This document shows positions 1-7,923 of a DNA stretch of 64,000 bases, in pieces (position 1 is the first letter of the stretch; the number at the start of each line of letters is the position of its first letter). Source of the DNA: Alphaproteobacteria bacterium (GTDB lineage Bacteria > Pseudomonadota > Alphaproteobacteria > Sphingomonadales > Sphingomonadaceae); NCBI GenBank assembly GCA_019232625.1, contig JAFANP010000018.1, positions 1-64,000 of the forward strand. The letters are read 5' to 3'. Position numbers and translations under genes: made by a program. The notes beneath the pieces are model-generated. The model had not been told where the DNA came from and did not search any database. It saw only the letters and a program-made list of their open reading frames with translations.

Positions 1-166
1 AGGTTGACGCACTGCTTCCGCTCATCCTGAGGAGCCGCTGAGCGAAGTCGAAGCGGCGTCTCGAAGGACGGTCCTTCGATACGGTCCCCTTCGACGCCGC
101 CTGCGGCGTCGCTCAGGACAGGCTCCGCCAAGCTCAGTCCCTACTCAGGATGAGCGGGTCAACCTA
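1..166. repeat. Imperfect inverted-repeat element, about 166 bp
   Basis: The ends are complementary: AGGTTGAC at the left and GTCAACCT at the right. Inside them GCTCATCCTGAG pairs with CTCAGGATGAGC, and further arms (cgaagtcgaag, ccttcgac) can fold. No ORF with plausible coding character is present. This looks like a MITE-like or nested palindromic intergenic repeat of the kind common in sphingomonads; the left end may be cut by the window edge. Confidence 0.6.
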
Positions 167-204
167 AACCCAGCGTGCCCTAGAGTCGGTCCTGTTCACG
201 TAGA

Positions 205-293
205 ATCGTCACCCCGGACTTGATCCGGGGTCCCTCTTCCTTTGTAGCTCAGTGAGAAGAAGGTGGATGCCGGATCAAGTCCGGCATGACGGA
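205..293. repeat. Palindromic intergenic repeat (CCGGACTTGATCCGG type)
   Basis: GTCACCCCGGACTTGATCC near 209 is followed about 50 bp later by GGATCAAGTCCGGCATGAC, giving a long imperfect hairpin. It lies downstream of the beta-lactamase gene and may act as a transcript end. A repeat of the same general kind (CGTCATTCC... GGGATGACG) lies at 58038-58146. Confidence 0.6.
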
Positions 294-340
294 CTTGTGT
301 TTCAGTTCCAAACGGACAGACGCTAGCGCATCGAAACGCC

Positions 341-1465
341 CTAGCGCCGGCCGCCGGTCTCGCCGCTGCGGAAGCGGGCCATGTCGTAGCCGTCGCGGGC
401 CTGGTCGTAGCCGATGACGGCGCGCACCGTCGCCTGCATCGCCGCCATGCGCTGCGGCAGGGGCGCGGAGGTGCGCCGGATCATGACCGCCATGGCATAG
501 CTGCGCCCGTCGGGGCCGGTGACGAGGCCGATGTCGTTATAGCCGGCCTGGACGCCGCCCAGCACCTGCCCGGTGCCGGTCTTGTGCGACAGCGTCCAGC
601 CCGCCTGGAGCCCGCCCTTGAGCCGCTGCGGGCCGGTCTTGGTGTGCGACATGATCGACAGCAGCCGCTGGGTGGAGGCGGGCGAGAGGAGCTCGCCGCG
701 CTTCAGCCGCGCCAGCGCCTGGACGATGCCGCGCGGCGTCGCGCCGTCCATCGGGTTGGCGATGTAGCGCTCGAAGGCGGCGCGGCGCTGGGTCAGCGGC
801 AAGGCGTCCCGGGCGCGATAGAAGCCGCCATTATAGGCATAGGATTGCTGCCACTCGATCCCGGCGATCTGGCTCTGCAGCAGCCGCTCGCCCGGGCCGA
901 AGCGGATGCCCTCGATCCCCTTCTCGCGCAGGAAGCTGCGCACCGCGTTCGGCCCGCCCGCCTTCCACAGCACGAAGTCGTTGCAGGTATTGTCGCTCTG
1001 CTGGAGCGCCCGCGTCATCAGGTCGCCGATCGTGGTCGAATAGCCGTTGGCGCCGATCTGCGCGGCGATCGGCTGGTGGAAGAGCGTGATGTCCGCCTTG
1101 GTGACGGTCACCGGCGCGGTGAGGCTGAGCTCGCCCCGGTCGGCCTTGTCCAGGGCGGTGAGCGCCACCCAGAACTTGCTGACGCTCTGCTGCGGGAAGA
1201 AGGTGTCGCCGTCGAAGGCGGTCGTCCAGCCGGTCTCGACGTCCTGAACGGCGATGCCGATGTCGCCGTTGAAATTCTCCGCGATCGCTCGGACCTGCGC
1301 CGCCAGCGCCCGCTGCGCGTCGCTCTCGGCGACGCCGAGGCTCTGCGGGAGCCGCAGCGGCTGCGCCGACGCGGTCGTCACGCAAAGGGATGCCATCGCA
1401 ATCGCCGCAGCCGTCAGCGGCCGCCGCGCGACACGGCTCGAACGCATACTCGCGGTGCTCATCAT
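341..1465 (-). CDS. Class A serine beta-lactamase (exported)
   Basis: 374 residues with an N-terminal signal peptide, probable cleavage after TASA (residue 34). It would hydrolyse beta-lactams in the periplasm. The class A motifs are present: S94-V-S-K97, the SDN loop at 157-159 and KTG at 295-297. Counting from SDN, E193 falls exactly where the general base Glu166 should be and is followed by RLLQ in place of xxLN. The stretch between E193 and KTG is about 34 residues longer than in TEM-type enzymes, so the omega-loop region is enlarged. It is a single gene, reading away from the TonB receptor. It could be a beta-lactamase-like hydrolase with a weak spectrum; activity cannot be judged from sequence. 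Confidence 0.85.
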   Translation of the reverse strand: MMSTASMRSSRVARRPLTAAAIAMASLCVTTASAQPLRLPQSLGVAESDAQRALAAQVRAIAENFNGDIGIAVQDVETGWTTAFDGDTFFPQQSVSKFWVALTALDKADRGELSLTAPVTVTKADITLFHQPIAAQIGANGYSTTIGDLMTRALQQSDNTCNDFVLWKAGGPNAVRSFLREKGIEGIRFGPGERLLQSQIAGIEWQQSYAYNGGFYRARDALPLTQRRAAFERYIANPMDGATPRGIVQALARLKRGELLSPASTQRLLSIMSHTKTGPQRLKGGLQAGWTLSHKTGTGQVLGGVQAGYNDIGLVTGPDGRSYAMAVMIRRTSAPLPQRMAAMQATVRAVIGYDQARDGYDMARFRSGETGGRR

Positions 1466-1512
1466 GCCCCTCCTAACCCCTTCAACCCACTTGGATTCAC
1501 CATAAGACGCAG

Positions 1513-1536
1513 CGGGTTTATGTCAGCTTAAACCCG
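1513..1536. other. Perfect 8-bp stem hairpin between bla and the TonB receptor
   Basis: CGGGTTTA, an 8-nt loop (tgtcagct), then TAAACCCG. It lies just downstream of the TonB receptor stop and 48 bp upstream of the bla start, so it may end receptor transcription. There is no U-tract, so the terminator assignment is weak. Confidence 0.35.
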
Positions 1537-1584
1537 TCGGCGGGGCGACGAGCCGTTCTGCCCCTGCGACGGAGCCGCTTGCGG

Positions 1585-3672
1585 TCAGAAGGCGAACCGG
1601 GCGCTGAGCCGGACGTCGCGCCCCGCGAGCGGCGCATAGTCCTTGAGGAAGCTCGCGTGGCGCCGGGCGTCGACGTCGAAGATGTTGTTCGCCGACAAGG
1701 TGAGGCTCACCTCCTTGTGGGCGCGCAGCGGCCGCCACGAAACGGAGGCGTTGACCGTGGTGAAGCCGTCGGTCGGGGTCTCGAACGGCGCCGTCCGCTC
1801 CTGCGCGTCGACCCACTCCACCTCGACCCGCGCGTCCAGCGGATCGGACTTGGCCTCGATCCCGCCGAGCAGGCGCAGCGGGGGGATGCGCGGCGCGGGG
1901 CCGTTCGAGCGGATCGTCGCCCGGATGTAGTCGGCCACCGCATCGAGGGCGAGGGTCACCGGCCCCAGCTCGGCGAGGCGGACATTGCCTTCCAGCTCCA
2001 GTCCGGAATAGCGGGCGGGCGCCTGGCTGATCTGGAAGACGGGAAGGCCCTGGCGGATTTCGCCGGTCCGCCGCTCGAAGATGTAATTGTCGAACCAGCT
2101 GCGGAACACCGAGGCGGTGAGCCCGTAGCCGTCGCCGGCGACCGCGAGCGTTCCCTCGAGGCCCCAGCTCTTCTCCTTGGCGAGGTCGGCATCGCCGATC
2201 TCGAAGGCCTGCGTGCCGGCATGGGGGCCGTTGGCGAACAGCTCGTCGCCCGAGGGCGCGCGCTGGGTGTGGGAGCCGTTGATCCCGATCCGAACGCCCT
2301 TCGCCACCTCGTAGCTGCCGCCGAGCGAGCCGGACACGGCGCTATAGGCGCGGCGGAGCTCAGAATTGCCGAGGTCGGAGTCGGCGTCCGCATGCAGGGT
2401 CTGGCGCTCGTACCGGGCGCCGAGCTCCGCCCGCAGCGGCCCGTGGACGTAGTTTTCGAGGGCGAAAACGCCGAATTGCGAGGTCGCGTTCTTGGGGAGG
2501 TATTTCTCGTCGCCGATCACGTTCATGCCGCGATGGAAATATTGGATGCCCGCGCCCCCGCCGAAGCCGCCGCGGTCGTGCTGGACCAGCTCCAGCCGCG
2601 CTTCCTCCCCCTTGGTGAGGAAGGTCGTGCCGATCGCGCCGTTCGCCTCAAGCTCGTCGTGGCGATAATCGGAATAGCCGGCCCGGAAGCGCAGGCTCTC
2701 GGCGAGCCCGCCGCCAAGCGCGATCTCGGCGCGGGCGTCGGCGCGGGTCTGCTTGACGTCGATGCGCGGCGCCTCGGCTTCCTCGCCGGGCTCCAGCGCA
2801 TAGCGGATCGGCACCCCGTAGAGGCTGTCGTAGCGGTTCACTGAGACGCCGACATTGTTGCCGCCGTCGATCCACGCCGCGCCCAGCGCCACGTCGGACG
2901 TCTCGGCCGCGGTGTTGGGCAGCTTGCCCTTCAGGCCGGCGAGCGCGCGGACGGCGGGATCCGCGCTCGCCGCGGCCTCCGCGCGCAGCTCCGGCGTCAG
3001 CACGAAGCCGCCGATCGCGAGGTCGGCCGTCTTGCTGTAATTGCCGTCGGCATGAAGCACGAAATGGCCGCCGACCGGCACGTCGACCTTGACGTTGGCG
3101 GAGCGCTCGTCCGCCGCCGAGCCGTAGGTCAGGACCCCTTCGACATGCGCACCCTCGTCCGGAACCCGGCGCGGGATGCGCGAATCGACGACGTTGACGA
3201 CTCCGCCTATCGCCTCGGAGCCGAACAGCAGGGCGGCCGGCCCGCGCAGCACCTCGATCCGCTCGGCGGTGAGCGGATTGATGGCGACGGCATGGTCGGC
3301 GCTCGAGCTCGAGACGTCGAGGCTGCCTATTCCGTCGGTCAGCACCCGCACCCGCTCCCCCTGGAAGCCGCGAAGGACGGGGCGCGACGCATTGGGTCCG
3401 AACGACGTCGCCGAGACTCCGGGCTGGTGCGAGAGCGTCTCGCCGATCGTCGGCCTGAGGTCGCGGGTAAGCTCGAGTCCGCTCACCACCGAGGTGCCGG
3501 AGAGAACGTCGTCGCGATTGCGGCGAAGGCCGGTGACGATGATGTCGGCGCCGGCGACGTCCGCGGCCGGCGCCTCGGCCGGCGGCGCCTGGGCGGCGTC
3601 GGCGGGTGCGGGCACGGAGGGCTGTTCCGCGAGGAGGGCGGCCGTCCCGGCCAGGAGGATGGTGAGAAGCAT
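1585..3672 (-). CDS. TonB-dependent outer-membrane receptor, ZnuD-like (probable zinc uptake)
   Basis: 695 residues. A signal peptide is followed by a TonB-box-like segment (ADIIVTGLRR, about residues 43-52), a plug domain (about 60-170) and a 22-strand-type barrel ending in RFAF with a terminal Phe, as expected for BAM insertion. The plug contains the run ERVRVLTDGIG followed by SSADHA and RIEVLRGPAALLFGS, a pattern shared with ZnuD zinc receptors (HGE...DHA... VEILRGP). Loops contain scattered His and acidic residues (for example YRHDELE, LVQHDRGG). The gene lies downstream of a small exported protein and a probable Zur operator at 4187-4199, which supports zinc rather than iron. Zinc as the substrate is an inference. 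Confidence 0.85.
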   Translation of the reverse strand: MLLTILLAGTAALLAEQPSVPAPADAAQAPPAEAPAADVAGADIIVTGLRRNRDDVLSGTSVVSGLELTRDLRPTIGETLSHQPGVSATSFGPNASRPVLRGFQGERVRVLTDGIGSLDVSSSSADHAVAINPLTAERIEVLRGPAALLFGSEAIGGVVNVVDSRIPRRVPDEGAHVEGVLTYGSAADERSANVKVDVPVGGHFVLHADGNYSKTADLAIGGFVLTPELRAEAAASADPAVRALAGLKGKLPNTAAETSDVALGAAWIDGGNNVGVSVNRYDSLYGVPIRYALEPGEEAEAPRIDVKQTRADARAEIALGGGLAESLRFRAGYSDYRHDELEANGAIGTTFLTKGEEARLELVQHDRGGFGGGAGIQYFHRGMNVIGDEKYLPKNATSQFGVFALENYVHGPLRAELGARYERQTLHADADSDLGNSELRRAYSAVSGSLGGSYEVAKGVRIGINGSHTQRAPSGDELFANGPHAGTQAFEIGDADLAKEKSWGLEGTLAVAGDGYGLTASVFRSWFDNYIFERRTGEIRQGLPVFQISQAPARYSGLELEGNVRLAELGPVTLALDAVADYIRATIRSNGPAPRIPPLRLLGGIEAKSDPLDARVEVEWVDAQERTAPFETPTDGFTTVNASVSWRPLRAHKEVSLTLSANNIFDVDARRHASFLKDYAPLAGRDVRLSARFAF

Positions 3673-3780
3673 CGGGAATCCCGCTTATGAGCTGAAGGGC
3701 GCTGCGCGTGGCCGACGCGGCGCAAGCGTCGTCGCCTGCCGCGCCGGAAGGAAAGCGGGGCGCGACGCCCCGCAATGGCC

Positions 3781-4134
3781 CTAGAGAGACGGCGGCTTCA
3801 GCGGCGGCGGGATGGCCGCGGAGGGCCAGGCCGCCTCGTTCGCGACCGGAGGCCGAAGGCGCTCCCCGGAGGCCGGCGCGGGCAGCTCCACCCTGGCGGG
3901 CAGCAGCTCGGCAGGCCAATGGGTCGACGCGGCGCGCGATCCGGAAGCCTTCTTGCTCGCGTCCGCCGCGGCCGCGTCCTCCCGCAGGGACAGGGCGGCC
4001 ACCTTGCGATCCGGGCTCTGCCGCGCGAGGACGTGCTCGCGCAGGTTCTGGTGCCGGCAGACGGCGTTGGCGAGCGAGACACCCTGCGTCGTCGCCAGGG
4101 CCAGGATCAGCAGGAAGGTCAGCAGGCGGGCCAT
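3781..4134 (-). CDS. Small exported protein of unknown function, upstream of the ZnuD-like receptor
   Basis: 117 residues from ATG 4134, the first Met followed by a convincing signal peptide (LLTFLLILALATTQGVSLANA). The mature protein is short, rich in Ala and Pro and probably disordered. It has one Cys in VCRHQNLREH, close to two His, and a Pro-rich C-terminus (IPPPLKPP). It lies 108 bp upstream of the receptor on the same strand, and a Zur-like site sits 53 bp upstream of its start, so the two probably form one zinc-responsive transcript. I do not recognise a family. A role in metal handling or receptor assembly is conceivable but only inferred from context. Confidence 0.6.
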   Translation of the reverse strand: MARLLTFLLILALATTQGVSLANAVCRHQNLREHVLARQSPDRKVAALSLREDAAAADASKKASGSRAASTHWPAELLPARVELPAPASGERLRPPVANEAAWPSAAIPPPLKPPSL

Positions 4135-4186
4135 GGCCGGATGTCGGCACTCCGGAGAAAAGCGGGACGCGACGTCCCAGCAGGAC

Positions 4187-4199
4187 GTTACATTATCAC
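4187..4199 (-). promoter_or_regulatory. Probable Zur box
   Basis: GTTACATTATCAC is an imperfect palindrome. It matches the alphaproteobacterial Zur core GTTATANTATAAC at 10 of 12 defined positions. It lies 53 bp upstream of the small exported protein that precedes the ZnuD-like receptor. In the Zur model, zinc-loaded Zur would repress both genes. Confidence 0.6.
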
Positions 4200-4226
4200 G
4201 ATGGGGCGTGGCGAGCCCGTGCGCAA

Positions 4227-4742
4227 TCAATCCTTTCGCCAGGATGAATGCCCGGCGAGGAAGGGGCGCAGCGCCATCCATCGTTCGAGCTTTGCGTCGA
4301 ACGGAAGGGTGAAGGCGGGGCTGCTCGAAGGGAGGGGGAGGAGCGCGAGGTCGCGCCCGGCGAGCTGCGGCAGGCCGAGCTGGGCGGACTTGGCGCCGTT
4401 GAAGCCGACCGCGACGAGGGCGGGAAGCAGCGCGACCAGCGATGCGAGGGCGTTGACGCTGTGGCCGCGGATATCCCCGTCGAGGCTGCCGCGGCGGGTC
4501 GCCGACCCGACCGCGTCCCACAGGCCGATGCCCGCCGCGCGAAGCGCGTCCAGCCGCTCCTCATAAGGGAGGGGGACCAGCCCGACGCTGGTGACCCCTT
4601 CCATCAGCCGCCAGAAGTGATTGCGCGGATTGCCGTAATATTGCCGCCGCGCGAGCGATTCCTCGCCCGGGAGGCTGCCGAGGACGAGCACCCGCGTCGC
4701 CTCGTCCACCACCGGCGCGAAGGAGCGCTTGAGCTGATCCAT
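4227..4742 (-). CDS. DNA-deoxyinosine glycosylase-like protein (uracil-DNA glycosylase superfamily)
   Basis: 171 residues from ATG 4742; a purine-rich GGGGAAGAAGG run precedes this start. The N-terminal LVLGSLPGEESL motif followed by YYGNPRNHFWRL is the signature of the hypoxanthine/deoxyinosine DNA glycosylase group of the UDG superfamily (GSxPG, then Y-x-N/H-P-xN-x-FW). The C-terminal LLPLPSSSPAF corresponds to the second active-site loop (LPSTSPA). It would remove deaminated bases to start base excision repair. It is divergent from the alcohol dehydrogenase-like gene and unrelated to the zinc genes downstream. Confidence 0.85.
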   Translation of the reverse strand: MDQLKRSFAPVVDEATRVLVLGSLPGEESLARRQYYGNPRNHFWRLMEGVTSVGLVPLPYEERLDALRAAGIGLWDAVGSATRRGSLDGDIRGHSVNALASLVALLPALVAVGFNGAKSAQLGLPQLAGRDLALLPLPSSSPAFTLPFDAKLERWMALRPFLAGHSSWRKD

Positions 4743-4848
4743 CCTTCTTCCCCTGTTCCGCAGCCGCAACCTTCGGCGGCAAAGGGCGTTCCCGGAAGCG
4801 CCGTCCGCCCGGACGGCTTTGCGCGGGGAGACATCATTGCCGGAGACG

Positions 4849-5802
4849 ATGCGGGCCGCGGTGCTGGAAGGCCCGGGCCGAGTGAGCGTGAAGATCGTGG
4901 ATCGGCCCCGGCCCGGCCCGGGCGAGGTGCGGGTGAAGCTGGAAGGCTGCGGCGTGTGCGCCTCCAACCTGACGCCGTGGGAGGGGCCGGAATGGATGCG
5001 CTTCCCGACCGAGCCGGGCGCGCTCGGCCACGAAGGCTGGGGCATGGTCGACGCGGTGGGGGAGGGGGTTGAGTCCCTTTCGCCCGGCGACCGCGTCGCC
5101 GCGCTCTCGTTCAAGGCTTATGGGGAATATGACATTGCCGACGCCAAGGCGGCGGTGAAGCTGCCGGAGGCTTTGTCCGGCCGCCCGTTCCCGGGCGAGC
5201 CGCTCGGCTGCGCGTTCAACATCTTCCGGCGAAGCGCGATCGGGGCGGGGCAGACCGTCGCCATCGTCGGCATCGGCTTCCTGGGCGCGATCCTGACGCG
5301 CCTCGCCACCGACGCCGGCGCCCGAGTCATCGCCATCTCGCGCCGTCCCTTCTCGCTCGATCTCGCCCGCCGCTTCGGCGCCGCCGAGACGATCGCGATG
5401 GACGACCATCGGGCGATCGTCGAGCGGGTGAGGGCCTTGACCGGCGGGCGGCTCTGCGACCGAGTCATCGAGGCGGTCGGAAAGCAATGGCCGCTCGATC
5501 TTGCCGGCGAGATCGTCCGCGAGGGCGGCCGGCTGGTGATCGCCGGCTACCACCAGGACGGGCCGCGCCAGGTCAACATGCAGATGTGGAACTGGAAGGG
5601 GCTCGACGTCGTCAACGCCCACGAGCGGGACCCGGAAGTGGCGCTGCAGGGGGTGCGCGAGGCGGTCGCCGCCGTCGCCTCGGGGCGGCTCGATCCGGGC
5701 GCGCTCTACACCCACGTCTATCCGCTCGAGCGGCTGGGCGAGGCGCTCGACGCCACCCGCGACCGGCCGGACGGCTTCCTGAAGGCGCTGGTGACGCCAT
5801 GA
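4849..5802 (+). CDS. Zinc-type alcohol dehydrogenase-like protein (MDR superfamily)
   Basis: 317 residues. ATG 4849 is chosen over an in-frame TTG at 4819 because CCGGAG lies just upstream and MRAAVLEGPG is the usual MDR beginning. The catalytic-zinc pattern is visible (GCGVCASN, then GALGHEGWG). The four-Cys structural-zinc loop is absent, so this is a short MDR form. A Rossmann fold follows (IVGIGFLGAI). It would oxidise or reduce an alcohol or sugar with NAD(P). Its stop overlaps the start of the next oxidoreductase (ATGA), so the two are translationally coupled and probably act on the same substrate. Confidence 0.85.
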   Translation: MRAAVLEGPGRVSVKIVDRPRPGPGEVRVKLEGCGVCASNLTPWEGPEWMRFPTEPGALGHEGWGMVDAVGEGVESLSPGDRVAALSFKAYGEYDIADAKAAVKLPEALSGRPFPGEPLGCAFNIFRRSAIGAGQTVAIVGIGFLGAILTRLATDAGARVIAISRRPFSLDLARRFGAAETIAMDDHRAIVERVRALTGGRLCDRVIEAVGKQWPLDLAGEIVREGGRLVIAGYHQDGPRQVNMQMWNWKGLDVVNAHERDPEVALQGVREAVAAVASGRLDPGALYTHVYPLERLGEALDATRDRPDGFLKALVTP

Positions 5803-6788
5803 CGTCGCGCCCGAGGGTGGGCTTTCTCGGCGTCGGCTGGATCGGCCGCCATCGGATGGAGGCGATGCTGGCGACCGGGGCGATCGAGGCCGCGGCGATC
5901 GCCGACCCCTCGGACGAGATGGCCGCCGAGGCGCTGAAGCTGGCGCCGGGCGCCCTCCGCGCCGAGGGGCTTGAGGCGCTGCTCGACGGGGGGCTGGACG
6001 GGATCGTCGTCGCCACGCCGAGCGCGCTCCACGCCGAGCAGGCGATCGCGGCGCTGGACCGAGGCGTCGCCGTCTTCTGCCAGAAGCCGCTCGGCCGCAC
6101 CGCCGGCGAGGCGCGGGCGGTGGTCGAGGCGGCGCGAAGAAGCGACCGGCTGCTCGCGGTCGATTTCTCCTACCGTCATACCGAGGCGATGGGCGTGCTT
6201 CGCGAGCGCGCGGCGAGGGGCGAGCTCGGCCGGATCTTCGCCGCCGACCTGGTCTTCCACAACGCCTACGGGCCGGACAAGGCGTGGTTCTACGATCCCC
6301 GCCTGGCGGGCGGCGGCTGCGTCATGGACCTCGGCGTCCATCTGATCGACCTGGCTTTGTGGATGCTGGATTTTCCGGATGTTACCGGGGTTTCTTCCCA
6401 GCTTCTTTCAGGCGGAGAGCCGCTTCGGGAGGGCGAGGTGGAGGATTATGCCGTGGCCCAGCTGGAGCTGGAGGGCGGCCGCTCCGTCCGCCTCGCCTGC
6501 TCGTGGCGGCTGCCGGCGGGGCGGGAAGCGGTGATCGCGGCGCGCTTCTACGGCAGCGCCGGCGGCGCCGCGCTGACCAATGTCGGCGGATCCTTCTACG
6601 ATTTCACCGGAGAATTGTATCGCGGCACCTCGGCCGAGACGCTGGCGACCCCGCCCGACGATTGGGGCGGCCGGGCGGCGGCGGACTGGGCGAGGCGGCT
6701 TGCGCGGGGCGGGCGCTTCGATCCCGGCGCCGAGCGCCTCGTCGCGGTGGCGGAGGCGGTCGACCTTATCTACGGCCGGCGCCCTTAG
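5799..6788 (+). CDS. Gfo/Idh/MocA family oxidoreductase
   Basis: 329 residues from ATG 5799, which overlaps the preceding stop. The N-terminal NAD(P)-binding motif is GVGWIGRHR. The family's EKP motif appears as CQKPLGRT near residue 90. GGGCVMDLGVHLIDLALW contains the conserved catalytic-domain D-x-G-x-H. Family members oxidise or reduce sugars, cyclitols and related compounds. With the coupled MDR dehydrogenase it suggests a two-step polyol or sugar conversion; the substrate cannot be read from sequence. Confidence 0.85.
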   Translation: MTSRPRVGFLGVGWIGRHRMEAMLATGAIEAAAIADPSDEMAAEALKLAPGALRAEGLEALLDGGLDGIVVATPSALHAEQAIAALDRGVAVFCQKPLGRTAGEARAVVEAARRSDRLLAVDFSYRHTEAMGVLRERAARGELGRIFAADLVFHNAYGPDKAWFYDPRLAGGGCVMDLGVHLIDLALWMLDFPDVTGVSSQLLSGGEPLREGEVEDYAVAQLELEGGRSVRLACSWRLPAGREAVIAARFYGSAGGAALTNVGGSFYDFTGELYRGTSAETLATPPDDWGGRAAADWARRLARGGRFDPGAERLVAVAEAVDLIYGRRP

Positions 6789-6823
6789 CCAAATCGCAAC
6801 CCGCCCGGCTTTATGGGGTCGCG

Positions 6824-7921
6824 GTGACTGCGCCGCCCCTTCGCCGCGCCGAGAGCGAGCTGCTGCCGCTGACGTCGATCCGCGGCATCGCCGCCTGGTG
6901 GGTGGTGCTCTTCCACCTCCGCCTGATGCTCGCGCCCTGGCTGCCCGGCTGGGCGATCGCCGGGCTCGGCAGGGGCAATCTCGCGGTCGACCTGTTCTTC
7001 GTCCTGTCGGGCTTCGTCATCCATCTCAACTATGCCGGGCGCGTGACCCGCGACCGCGCCGCCGTCACGGACTTCCTCTTCCGCCGCTTCGCCCGGGTCT
7101 ACCCGCTCCACGTCCTGGTGCTGCTCGGCTTCCTCGCCTACGCGGGCGGCGCGGTCGCCTTCGGCCACGCCACGGTCGAGGGGCAGGCGCCGGGCTATTT
7201 CGTCGCCTCCCTGTTCCTGGTGCAGAATTGGGGCTTCCACGACGCGACGCGCTGGAACGTGCCGGCCTGGTCGATCTCGGCGGAGCTGTTCGCCTATCTC
7301 CTCTTCCCGATCCTCGTCTCGGTGCTCGCGCCGGCGCGCCGGTCCGCCGCCGTCCTCGTCGGCGGCATCCTCGCTCTGGCCCTGTCGGTCCACCTCTTCT
7401 TCTTCGCCTTCGGCCTGCCCTTCCCCTACGCCATCCCGCAGACCGGCCTGTTCCGCTGCGTCGCCCAGTTCGCGATGGGGATGATGCTGTGCGAGCTGTA
7501 CGGGCGGTGGAAGGACGATAAGGGCCTCGCCGCGCCCCTGCTCCTCGCCTCGGCCGCCCTCGCCGCCGCCTACGTCCTCGTCGGCGCGCCGGTCGTGCCG
7601 CTGGTCTGGGCGTCCCTCGTGCTGGGGCTGGCGCTCGGCGGCAGCGGTGGCCTGCTGGGCTCGCGGCCGGCGGTCTGGCTCGGCCGGATCAGCTACGCGA
7701 CCTATCTCAGCCACTATCTGCTGCTGGTCCTGTTCAAGTTCGCGTTCGTCGAGGAGGGGCGTCCGGCCGCGCCGGCGCTGCTCGTCCTCTACCTCCTCGC
7801 CGTGCTCGCCGCCTCGGCCTTGCTCTACCACGGCTTCGAGCGGCCGGCGCAGCGGCGGCTGCTGGCCTGGTGGAAGGCGAGGCCGAAGCGGATCGACCTC
7901 GCCGCCGCCGCCGCCGAATAG
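6824..7921 (+). CDS. Acyltransferase 3 family membrane protein (OafA/YrhL type)
   Basis: 365 residues from GTG 6824, the only reasonable start in this frame after the previous stop (36 bp upstream). About ten hydrophobic helices run through the protein. The N-terminal LTSIRGIAAWWVVLFHL holds the family R-x10-H signature, and DLFFVLSGFVIHLNY is the second conserved block. Members transfer acyl groups, often acetyl or succinyl, to polysaccharide, lipid or peptidoglycan at the inner membrane. It follows the two oxidoreductases on the same strand, so it may modify the same sugar product; this is inference. Confidence 0.88.
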   Translation: MTAPPLRRAESELLPLTSIRGIAAWWVVLFHLRLMLAPWLPGWAIAGLGRGNLAVDLFFVLSGFVIHLNYAGRVTRDRAAVTDFLFRRFARVYPLHVLVLLGFLAYAGGAVAFGHATVEGQAPGYFVASLFLVQNWGFHDATRWNVPAWSISAELFAYLLFPILVSVLAPARRSAAVLVGGILALALSVHLFFFAFGLPFPYAIPQTGLFRCVAQFAMGMMLCELYGRWKDDKGLAAPLLLASAALAAAYVLVGAPVVPLVWASLVLGLALGGSGGLLGSRPAVWLGRISYATYLSHYLLLVLFKFAFVEEGRPAAPALLVLYLLAVLAASALLYHGFERPAQRRLLAWWKARPKRIDLAAAAAE

Positions 7922-7923
7922 GC

